Assembly (NCBI GenBank): GCA_002751075.1
Contig: NAOQ01000068.1
Span: 1,470-54,429 of the forward strand
Reading direction: 5' to 3'
Length of the DNA: 52,960 nt
From: Ichthyophonus hoferi
Lineage: Eukaryota; Opisthokonta; Ichthyosporea; Ichthyophonida; Ichthyophonidae
The notes beneath the pieces were generated by a model. It was not told the DNA's origin and ran no database searches. It worked only from the letters and a program-made list of their open reading frames with translations. Shown here in pieces: positions 1-10,933 of the stretch (positions are counted from its first letter, which is position 1; each line of letters begins with the position of its first letter). The position numbers and the translations under genes are program-made.

Positions 1-3
1 CTT

Positions 4-68
<65 letters not shown>

Positions 69-86
69 TTCTCTCTCTCTCTTATT
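1..86. repeat. CT-rich microsatellite
   Basis: Pyrimidine repeat of CTTTCTCTCT type running into the acceptor at 129-130. It serves as a very long polypyrimidine tract for the first visible exon. Confidence 0.9.
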
Positions 87-130
87 CTCTGTTTCATTGT
101 CACACTTTCTTTCTCTTTCTCTTGCCCCAG

Positions 131-3100
131 ATTTGCTGATAAACTGCCGTACACTCTCATGAAAATCTATCAACACCTAGACTTGGACCCCCCGGATTCC
201 CTAGAGCAAAGGACCCAAACAGGCCCCACTGGCAATTCGCCGGACCGTCTAATGCAGGAATTTACCAACAACAACCCCCCTGTATCGACTGTTGCAGTTA
301 CCAAGGAGACCGAGGTCAACGAGGTGGAAGGAGGAATAGATACTAAGAGTAGGTGGAAGGAGAGGGAGAGAGGGAGAAGGGGAGAAGGGGATGCTGTTGT
401 TGTCATTATCAGTGGATGTATATAGATAGATTGTTATTAACCTCCCTTGGTTACGATAAACCAACTGTCACAGCCTATTACTATAGCATTTATACGGGTA
501 TACCTGTATGTATATGTATGACGGTATACTCTTGGTAACCATTGTAACCAAGGGAGATATAGGTAGAGTAATGAACAGGTGGACTATTTGCTTGTGAGGA
601 GTGCTTTCGCATGTGTGTTATTACAGTCACCTGTCCTAATGCCTCCTATTCCCTATTGGTTATAGTGTGTATTCCCTATTGATTATAGTGTGACGCTAGT
701 GTGACTCTGTTCTATGCAAGATGATCAAATCATGACGTCATAGTGTTAATGCATCACCTATAGGACACGTCCTTATTAATTAAGCTACAATTAGCATCTC
801 CTAATCGGAATGAATGCAATTAATCCCCCAAGGATAACACTATTGGTGCCCTTGCAGTCCGGAGTAATATCTTGAAACGCAGTCTACGAATGAGAACAAG
901 TAGTGCTGCCACTAAAGGAGGATCGTGTACTACAACAGTTCATATGGTGTGTGTATGTATAATGTATGTATAGTGTATGTATAATATAGTGTATGTATAA
1001 TATAGTGTATGTATAATATAGTGTATGTATAATATAGTGTATGTATAATATGGTGTATGTATAGTGTATGTGTAATATAGTGTGTGTATAATATAGTGTA
1101 TGTATAGTATAGTATAGTATAGTGTATGTATAGTGTAAGTTTATGACTTTGTACTCTTGTTTTATGTGTGGATTACTCCATCTACCCAATCTACCTAGCC
1201 ATTCTCTCTTCTCCTATCATATATACGACCTGAATGAATCCTTGACACCCCCTGTACTCTGAGTGTAGAAGGGAATGGGATTCTTGTGCGTCAAAGAGAA
1301 GCAACGGCCGAATGTGCAGAAAGGAATGCCCAGGTATGGCTGTATGGCTTCCCTCTCTCTCTTTCTTAGCCCCTATCCTCCTGCCTTCCCTTCTTTAGAG
1401 GTGCGCGATTACCTTTATGCCCATCACCCCCTCTTTACTCTCTCTTCCTCGCTGACTGACCAATCATATATGCGGTCATGTATATGTAGGAAATAGGAAT
1501 GTAATTGTCAGGGAATGTTTTTATTGACTCTGAGAATTAATTCACGTCTAGCTGAGATAACTGGTGTGTATGTGCATGAGAAATTTACATTGGAATATTT
1601 GTTTAGTGATTTAAGGTGATTGGTTGTGATCAAGGCCTAGCTAGATAAAGTTTATGAGAAAGGCCACGTTTACTCTCACTGTGTATTGGTTCTCCTTTGT
1701 ATTGGTAAATGAGATTGGCCAATAAGGGAGAGCTGTATAGGCTCTACCCCAATCATTACGCATTGTAAATATTGCTATGCAATCGTTATTCCTCTCCCTC
1801 TCCTGCTAGTGCCCCAGGCTAGATAGACTGACCAATCACTTTCCCTTTCCTATTCTATAATCATGTGCGTATATAAACATTTACATATATACATACATAC
1901 GCATACATACATACACTACACTACACACACCTGTATCCCCACCTACCTCTATGTGCAGACTTATACATCGTCATAGTATGCCAGCAGGGATCCACCAACC
2001 ACTGGACAGGAAGTTAAGCCAAGGAAGCCAGGGGAGTGGTGCAGGGTCAGTCTTCTCTAAGACTAATAGTAATATAAGCAATCCATTTGGGTCATCACTG
2101 GACCTGACCAGGTACGTATTGCCCCCGTGTTGTTAACCTCTCTCTGTCTTTATATGCCTCGCTTGAGCTCTTCTCTGCGTTCAACAGCCACCTTGCTTCT
2201 TTTACACCTCTCGCAGTACAGCTATCTGATTGGTAAAGCACGCATCCATACAGCGAGTCCAACGGGTCAAGCCTTGAGACGGTGCGCCGTACCCTGCAAT
2301 TTACAGACAATGACCTCGCGGTGATTGGTGGGTGTATCTATCTCCCTGGTTTTTGCTAGAATGTCATCACAATAGTCTGCCCTGTTATCTTACAGACATA
2401 AGTCCTTTCTATATATAGGTTTCTTTTGGAGTTTTAATCTCTGTGCTATTGCTATTATCTGCTATTACTGTCCTTGTCAGACTACGTCTTTCACATTTTT
2501 TTCCCCAACTTTGGTTATCTCTATTCTCTCTTTTCCACACATCTCCTTTTGAAGATCTACCTCTGTAGCATTTGTGTCATAATTTCAGTCTTTTATATAT
2601 ACTTACTTAATTACTTACATATACACATAAATGCATACATAAAACATACATACATACTATCATGCACACACACTGGAATGTTCCCAATACTACAGCAGAC
2701 CTAGACTTCAGCATGGAGAGGGACCTCAGTCCAACTAAACGTAATGCCCCTAGGCGGTCTATGTTCTCTGACATGCCTAGTATTGTCTTTAAACAGCCTG
2801 AAGATACCGAGGTGAGTTACTTTCTCTTTATAGTTTATCTATTTAAATCTCTTTCAGTGCTTTATCATTTGCTTGGCCTGCTCTCATTCTCTAAGTGTGT
2901 ATATAGCCGTTGATGTATGTTTTATTTTTACTACTCCTCTTCCCTCTTCTAAACTCTTAGTTCTAGCCACACTACCACCTCATCTCACCCGCCTATCCCC
3001 AACTGTCCAGGAGGCTTCCAGAAAAAATCTTGCTAGCAACTATTTCACATCAATGGCGAGAGATGATGATTATTTTGCATCAACGCCCATAAAACCTTCA

Positions 3101-3529
3101 GAACCAGACAGCCTCCTTGTGGGCGAGACCCCAGAGAAAAGCCAATGTATAAATTTTGGCCGTAGTCCAGGGGGGGTTCCAGAGACTCCAGACATTGACA
3201 GTCATAGACCCCCTATGGAAGCCATTAAATTTCCAGGGCCCAGCTCGGCCCGTAAACGAGCAATCGGGCTTAAGTCGAATCTTTTTGATACTGTAGATAG
3301 CCCGTGGGTAACTGGCATAGCAAGTAATTTATTTTCACAGCCCTTGCCCTTGGCTCGGCCTCTCCTACAGCCAGAGGTAGACCTTAAACACCACTCCCCA
3401 GACAAGATCGGGAGCTCTGTGATTGGTACAATACCCGGTGGTACCACTCCAATTACCAATAGGAGAAGGAGAAGGGGGAGTGCTATCGGACGAGACAGTA
3501 CGGGCGGCGATGCCGGGACAGAGGCCTAA
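131..3529 (+). CDS. 3' part of a Ser/Pro-rich protein with CDK consensus sites, possibly Treslin-like (5' end outside window)
   Basis: Predicted exons: 131-348, 858-946, 1269-1333, 1959-2111, 2254-2327, 2696-2811 and 3011-3529, stop at 3527. All junctions are GT-AG and all phases join into one frame of about 411 residues. The first exon reads FADKLPYTLMKIYQHLDL, then polar sequence. Exon 2 is basic (LKRSLRMRTSSAATK). The last two exons hold four full CDK consensus sites (LSPTK, STPIK, ETPEK, HSPDK) and further SP/TP sites. The tail is basic (TNRRRRRGSAIGR). I see no catalytic fold, membrane segment or signal peptide. Exon support is good because seven independent phases agree. A nuclear, cell-cycle-regulated protein is inference. 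The leucine-rich start plus CDK-site tail loosely recalls Treslin/TICRR, but I cannot confirm this and give no symbol. It converges on NOP53. Confidence 0.7.
947..1135. repeat. Minisatellite of about 16 bp (TATGTATAATATAGTG)
   Basis: Tandem copies of TATGTATAATATAGTG with variants start directly at the predicted donor after position 946. They fill the first part of the intron between 947 and 1268. The unit is AT-rich and non-coding; the Tyr/His-rich ORF on the other strand is a product of the repeat. Confidence 0.85.
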
Positions 3530-5386
3530 TGTACCAATCAGGCGGAATAATTAGATTTTATGCATTACCCTAACCTTGTAGTTTGAATAGTTATAAATTC
3601 TAATGTGGGCAATAGATAGATATATTGAATGGCAAGGTCTCCTTACATCTTATTACATTTTTACGATTTTTTTTAAGTCAGAGATACCTTAAGTATGAAA
3701 CATTTGATTCATTATCGCACTACAATACCTATCACTGAAGTACACCACACAGTGCAAAACTCATATCGTAAGAAATTCGAATTAAGTAACAATATATATG
3801 TGTGTCAATAGAACTGCATTCGTCAGATTCTATGGGTACATGAATGAAATTAAAATTTTAATAATAGAATACGATGGATGGAAGGATCCCTTAAAACAAA
3901 CCTTTTGTAAACTGAGCGGTATGCTGGTGGTACATGTATACCATTTTTTATCGATATATAAAAGTCGAATAAGAACTTTTAAAAAAGAAATTCCAATCTG
4001 TAGTAGAAGTAATATAATAGTATCAAGTTACCAGGCGATTGGCAACTTTACCAATATTAGTATTTAATAGATTCAGTTCTCAACATGACTTTCGAAAAGT
4101 AAAGAATCAGTATGTCTATGTGGACACCACAGATTCATAGATAAAAAAGCAATTAATTATTATGAAAGGGTTGTTTTTTATTACAAAATTCTGAATGGAT
4201 GGAAAATGCACAATGGGATTGAGGCACAATTCCATTGGATATAGTATACCCATCAATTGGCTACATAGTGATCGACTCCGTTAGGCTAAAATAAATTGTA
4301 TTTGATTGGACTATTTATTTTTATATCTAAACGTTAAAATAAAGATGTAATGCAGTTTGGCATGACATTAATCCCAATATTCCCTGGGTATATGCCGTCA
4401 TTTACTATTTTCTCGGAAGAAGGTATATAAAAACTTATGTTAAGACAGATATGGAAGATTGGCATGTCTGGGGCAGCCATAGTATGAAGGATTACTGTTG
4501 CAATTGATAGATCTTCATCTCTGATGTATGCAATAGTTGCTTTCAGCGAAACACTAATATCAGCGGATTTGAAAATTGCAGTTAATTACGTTTGTAATAA
4601 TTATTGTTGGTTTAGAATATATATTTATTATTGCGGATCATATGTTGGCATATAGAATTAGATACACAATACATTGCATTTAATAATCATTGAAAGGTTA
4701 AACCTACGACTATCTCTTCTGACATATATATATAGTTTTATATTTTCAATCAAAATCATGCGATGAATCCTTCCATAAGATTCCGTGAAAAATATCGTTC
4801 TATTTCATTTGGACATTAAGTTTTTACCCAACGCATAATGGAACTGTATATTATTACATGGAATATATCTCAGACCCCTTCCTCTCACTATATATTAGAC
4901 CCATATTAACTACAACTTTAAATCATAGTAAATCGTCAAAAAAAAAATTTTTAAAGCAAGCAGGATAGATTGTGAATTATAGCCAAAAAAGATTGGAAAA
5001 AATAAGTCTCTTTTCTAATAATATAAAAAAAGATATTGATCTGGTTCTTCTCAATGATCGGATGATATACGTATGAACATATAAAGCACAGATGTAATAA
5101 CAAAAGGGCCATATTAATTAGCATAGCACCACAAGAAAACCTTCCATATAAAAGATAAAATAGTAATACAAAACTGGGCTCAAGCAAACTAATATAATAC
5201 TCGAAACGCACGTCTTGAATCAACAAGTTATCTAAAAATTATGGACAAGAGAACGTTATCCAAGATAAAATTAAGTAGAACAAATCCGACATAAAAATAA
5301 GAAATATTTATATTTATATATATATATACTTTTATCTCTCGGGTTACTCCCCCACTAAAAATATAGACATGCTCATCAAGTTTTTT
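3530..5386. other. Intergenic, AT-rich, between convergent genes
   Basis: Strongly AT-rich sequence between the stop of the left gene and the stop of NOP53. I found no conserved ORF, RNA gene or clear repeat. The ORFs at 3798-4067 (+) and 4951-5226 (-) are AT-driven, with no family resemblance and no flanking splice logic. TGATTGG occurs once (about 4303), in contrast to the gene bodies. Confidence 0.6.
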
Positions 5387-8384
5387 CTAAAATGGGATCT
5401 GAGGGACTTTGTTGGGGTCATTCTTAAATGACCGTTTCTCGTACACCTTCTCCTGGTAACGTCTCTTCTGTTTGATCTTCTTGCGAACTTCCACTAGGTT
5501 ACGTTTCTGAAGACTCCTGTAAGGTGTAAGAAAGAAGGAAAGGAAAGGAAAAACAAAGGGAAAGAGGGAAAAAAGAGAAAAAATGGTTAGCATTAGTTAG
5601 ATATTACAAATCTGCTTAATGAAAGTCTATCTTTTGACAGCCATGCTTATATCGTGAGAAAGTATTATGCACTTATGAACTGTAGGTCAATCATAGAAGT
5701 GGTAGGGTTGGTGGAGCACAGTCCTATGTGTGACGGGTAGGCACTTCAGTTTTAAAGAAATCACAACAGTGTGTGATAATTGCATATTTAGTAGAAAAGG
5801 ACAACATGCTAGATAGGTAAATGGTGAACTAACGTAAATGAAATAATGAATATAGTCAGGACTAGAAACAGGAAATATAATCGTAACATTCTATTAGTAT
5901 TGGAAAACTTGACATTAACAATGGTAACAACCATTATTCTGTTAAGAAACCCAAAGCCACAATAGATTACTTACTCGTATCCATTTTCTAGTTCTATATT
6001 TACATAAAAGAAAATTAAAAGACTGTTAAATTTTAAACAGTGTAGGAGCCAAAAAATATACACAAGCAAAAAAACTAAAGAAACATTAACATACTTAAAG
6101 CGATCCTTCATAACATTGCCCTCTGGTTTCATAGTTCTCAAAGACCCAGCCAGTTCCTCGGTTAGCTGCACGTCAATAGGTTCCTCAATGAATTTGAAGC
6201 GAGACATGCGGGCAGGTTGATAGAGTTTCATCTTCTTTTTCTCCTCGTTCTTCTTTGTATTCTCTTCAATTTCCTTATCTTTCTCTTCAATGGATCTCTT
6301 GATATTACGCAGTCTGTAGACCTCACTCGCGTTCATTCTCTCTTCCTTATCAGCTAACTTTTTCTTCATCTCTTCCTTCAATCGTTTCTCTCTAGTCCTC
6401 TGTTGTCTGGTCTTCCTATCCTCGGCCCTAATGGGTTTGGCCTCCTCTCCCTCTTCCTTTTCCACGGCCTCTTCCTCTTCCTCATCCTCCCCATCACTGA
6501 ATAATTTCAAGTTACCCTCCTCATCAAATCCTAGTTTCATTTCCGCCGTATATTGCTCAACTGACACTGGTTGGTTGATGCCTTCGGCCCTCGCCCTCCA
6601 ATAAGCTTGCGTTTTTTCTTCGGCGGAGATCTTGGTCACAGCCTTGTCAAGGGCTTTCTGTTGATAGTAAAAATACAAGTCAGAGGGGTTGGCAGGGCAT
6701 AAACCCATAGTAAGAAGGTGAACAGAAGGGCTAAGGGAAAGAGACAGGCGAATGTGCCATAAATGTGTATGTGACTATACGGATGCAGTGCCAGATATAC
6801 ACCCATATGTGTGCTATTATATTAAGGTATACATACATGCACTCATACTCTTATTAACCATCAACTATTATCCCTGGAGTCGTGCAGTCTTCATGTATAG
6901 TATAATTTAAAGTAATATCACAATAAAGTATATTATAATAAAATAAAATATAATGAAATAAAATTAAATAAAGTGAAATAAAACAGTACAGTATAGTACA
7001 ATGTAGTAAAAATAAAACATTGCAGTATTCATGTCATCCCTCCCCCTCTCCCCCTCTCCCTCTTTCCTCCACCTTATCCATAGTATCATTTACCTGATGA
7101 TCATCGAATGAGGGATTATAGCTCTGACCAGGGTGTACGGTCTCAATGGCAGGCAGCTTAGTGGTAATACGAGCTGTTGTGTCGGGCATCTTGGCTTGGG
7201 GCAGCTGATTAGGGAGTACAACCACCTCTGTATATGTAAGAAGGTTAGAAAGTCAGCACCTGTAAACCACAGGGAGTGTAAAGATAGGTATACTGAAGAG
7301 GAAGGGAAAATGCTCTGATAGAGAGCTGCATATATATATAATCACCTACCACGAGCATCGTCCCACACATCATGTATTCTTGTGTCTTTCTTCACACCAG
7401 CTAGTGTAGTGGAAGCAGCTACAGTGGCAGTAGAGGCAACCACTGCATTGACCTGTCTAGCGATCTTCTTGCTAAGAGTAGTAGGATCTCCCTTGGGCTT
7501 GGTCTTGCTTTGTATGCCAACAGCCTTAACCTTAGGGTTAGACTGTAGTACCTTGGCTATACGAAGGGGCTTAACAACTCTTTTCTTCCTACGAAGAACT
7601 GGAGCAGCAACAATTTCGGCTTCAACTTCGGAAGGCTTGTTATCGATTACGAACAGCTCCTCGTCTTTTTTATCTTCCACACGGCCACCAATACGATTTG
7701 CTAGAGACTCATCTTCCAGGAACTCGTCCATCTATATAGATAAACCAGCTTAGTTTTGGGTTTTTTAAAATTATATAGACCATAGCCATTTATATTGCCA
7801 TCAGCGATCAAATTGAAATCATAAATTGATGACTTTGGAATATTTTTATATCTTAAACGGGCAGAGAGAGGCAAAGGTTAAGTATAAGTAGATAAATAGA
7901 AATGTACAAGCACGTAGTCCCTCGTTCTATAAGGCATCATTTCCTACTTCTTTACAAGGATGCACATATAACATATAGGTATAACAGGTGTCATTGCAAA
8001 GGAAACCATTTAAATTATTATATAATATTGCAAAAAGAATGACTAATAGAGTAAATTTGGGTAACGTAAAAATAGCATTAAAATAGAAAAAGGCATGAGA
8101 GCCACCATTATACACAGAAAGAAACAAATAGAAAAGATCATAATACAGATTGATTGCAAATTGTTGCACAGCAAACTAAAATTACTTACTTCTTTCATAT
8201 CAATGAATCTTCCCCAGTTTTTCTTTTTGTTTTTAGAATATTTCTTCTTCTTATCCACCCCACCCTCACTGGGCACCACTGGCGCTGGCTTGGCAACTGG
8301 CTTCACAACAGGCGTAGCGACATCTTTAACGCTAGCCTTTGGTTTGGGCCCAGACTTAATGGCCTTTCTAACGGGCTTAGCCAT
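5387..8384 (-). CDS. NOP53: Ribosome biogenesis protein NOP53 (GLTSCR2/PICT1 family)
   Basis: Nucleolar factor for 60S subunit assembly; in known systems it acts in late 27S/5.8S pre-rRNA processing and with the 5S RNP. Exons on the minus strand: 8384-8190, 7731-7350, 7227-7094, 6657-6095 and 5516-5387, all GT-AG, giving 467 residues (human protein 478). Exon 1 is Lys-rich (MAKPVRKAIK, then KKKYSKNKKKNWGRFID). Exon 2 carries FLEDESLANR and ELFVIDNK, matching the family N-terminus. Exon 3 ends in the hallmark PGQSYNPSFDDHQ. Exon 4 is a charged coiled-coil-like stretch with an acidic patch (about residues 230-250), ending IDVQLTEELAGSLRTMKPEG then DRFK. Exon 5 gives SLQKRNLVEVRKKIKQKRRY and the usual EKRSF end. 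The start is the ATG at 8384, which begins the basic family N-terminus. No truncation is seen. Confidence 0.95.
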
Positions 8385-8530
8385 GTTATAGGTATGTTCC
8401 TGAACTCGGTATAAACAAGTATGTTAAGTTGGGTACAAGGAACTCCTAACAATGCCCAACCTATTACTAAATGTAATGTAGGTGGTGGTATGGAGGTTGA
8501 TCCAACTACTAGCTAGTTATAATATATGTG

Positions 8531-8559
8531 CACGTGTACAAATTTAATCCGTGACGTCA
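8531..8559. promoter_or_regulatory. Candidate NOP53 promoter elements: E-box and CRE
   Basis: A perfect CACGTG E-box (8531-8536) and a perfect TGACGTCA cAMP-response/ATF palindrome (8552-8559) lie about 150-175 bp upstream of the NOP53 start codon. CACGTG sites are typical of Myc/Max control of ribosome biogenesis genes in animals. Function here is inferred from position only. Confidence 0.4.
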
Positions 8560-10933
8560 TCGACCCGGGGCCTAGTCTATTTGCACCAATAGAATTTCTT
8601 ATATGTTACTCAAATATGTTTATATTATACAGAAAACGATTCGTTAATATTGGTCAATTGAAATTAGGTTGTGCCACCGCTTCATAATCGTTTTTTGTTA
8701 AATATTACCCATTTGCACTCCAGAATCCAGTCTAAGTTGTTGAGTGTTTTTTTTTTCAATTCTCTTAAGACAAGTTTCTAGCAGTCATATACCACTTATA
8801 GGCGCGTCTATTAAATATTTTTTAAATGATTTTTTTTTTTTTTTTGAAGGAGGGATTTTCAATCTATAGAGTAAGCAGGTAGACAACTAAACATTAATAA
8901 TTGTGGTCAGAACCCTAAATTACAAAAGTTAAAATGAGAACTTGTGATCAAGCACAATTTACTAGAAAGTGTGGTTGTTTTTAACAAAATGTAGGTGGTT
9001 AAAAAATATAAGGAAGGGGAGATGGAGGCGATAACCTTGACACAATTACTACAGTCAGACTAATAATAATAGCACAATATAGGGACGGCCAGGAGCCATA
9101 AACCAACACGTATCGGGCGATAAACAGTCAAATACGAAATTAATATACAAATTTTTTTGGCATGTAAGGCTATATTAGTTATAAAAAAAATACAAGGCTA
9201 TAATCCTTTGAAACAATTTAACCAGATCATCAACCCGAAGGAAACTAACAAATGCCAGTTTACTATAAGACACCCTTCCTTCAACAATAAAAAAAAAAGA
9301 CATTCAATTCCATACTATTTATTGACAGAAATATTTAATTATGATAACTTACTTAGGCGTTGAGTCTATAATGCCCTAAGCATTAATGAGAGCCACGGAA
9401 GGGCTGGGCTAATTTTGATCCCAATAAAAATAAGATGCATCCATGATGACGGTAATAGGACCAAAATTATCGAGATTAGTGCTTTATGCTTTTCTATCGA
9501 CACATATTTTTTTAAATATAATAGAAAAATTACATCTTTATTTAAGATAACTTTCTAACAGGAGAAAAATATATGCTGCCTAATCTGCCCATCATTGATG
9601 TACGTAAATTAGATTTTTTTTAAAAAAATTTAAATATATTTGAAATTTTAATATAACCTGGAAAATAAAGTATCATGCTATATATGCAATATGGGATACT
9701 TTACATTAAGTTTACGTGCTCGGAAGTTATCATTGGAAATATGCTTGACATACAATATATGATTTGTAAGTGTTTAAAAGTAAAAATGTGGGGAGTTAGT
9801 AATACAAACTAAATATATTCCCTATGAAGCTAGATTTCATGGAAAGTTAAATTACGTCCTGTTGATTTCAGACTGTGTAGTTATTAACTCTTTCATTTTT
9901 GAATAGCAGCCATAATTGCATGGAGTAAGTAAATAAAGACTAAAATCTTGAAGTATACAGCAGAGGATAGGAGGAGAATCCTGATACCAACAGAACCCTT
10001 CCTTATTTTCAATATATAGCAGACTATCTACGGATTATTCGATAATTTGATTATTAATTAATCAACTAAGCATAATTTATTAATAGATTATTTTTAGGCA
10101 ATTAATGAAATTGGAATACATTTGCCTATTTGATATACATAATTATAATTGATGGCTACATTGTAGTATTGGGAAACATAGATTGCACGTACTTAGATAT
10201 ATACGTATATTAGGTCGGACAGATTAGGAGAAAACAAACAACTAAAATAAGTTCTTGTAAATCGACTTTATTTTGTATTTATTTACAGTCATATATGATT
10301 CTATTGAAATAATTTAATCTGCAATTAATTCCAAAAACCAATTGCAAGAGCTCATGTAAAAACATGACAGCTGTGATCAAAATATAGCAAGCATATTCCA
10401 TTCAACACCTACGGACTTCACCAACTATTTTTCCAGACTACATGTGTAATAGTAATTAATATTAACACTAAATGATCGTAGCTATATGACGAAATACCTA
10501 AAATTACTCAATGTTAATGTTTTAAAACATTAGGAATTACACTATTATGGTGATCCAAGCGCTTTGCAAAGCAAATCAAAAAGTTTAAACCTAGTTCAAA
10601 ATTATTTTTCTATTCTAAAATTGCCACCAGACCAATTAACGCCTCCATTTAAAAAAACCCGGCGTATGGGTGGAACTCAGAATTTGTTTAGCGATTTTGT
10701 AATAAGCAAGCAGTTCACGAATAAAAATAATTTTTGTTTTAGAAAAATATATATTTATATCCAAATCTAGTATCTATATTTGCTAATATTTACTATTGTA
10801 CATGTGACTGCACCAACAGTGCACAAATACCATTTAAGTGCCAATATACTATATCAAGTAATCACACAAAGATCATGAACCGTCCACAACACACCAGATC
10901 GGTAGACCTTGCTAATCATCTGTCCTCTACTTT
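8560..10933. other. Intergenic, AT-rich, between NOP53 and NOA1
   Basis: Long AT-rich stretch between the NOP53 promoter and the NOA1 stop. It has poly-A/T runs but no microsatellite arrays and no convincing coding sequence. The small ORFs here (for example 9157-9363 and 10564-10770) lack codon structure or family resemblance. NOA1's poly(A) site is expected near the right end, but I see no clear AATAAA. Confidence 0.55.

Noticed and set aside
3798-4067. 89-residue plus-strand ORF
   Set aside because: AT-rich intergenic frame with no family resemblance and no supporting splice sites or neighbours.
4951-5226. 91-residue hydrophobic minus-strand ORF
   Set aside because: Its Leu/Ile/Phe/Tyr content is what AT-rich DNA gives by chance; no homology recognised.
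5973-5992. A possible 19-base micro-exon in NOP53 between 6094 and 5517
   Set aside because: It has an AG before it and a GTAAGT after it, but the phase does not close. Splicing 6095 directly to 5516 gives DRFKSLQKRN, which matches the human DRFKSFQRRN.
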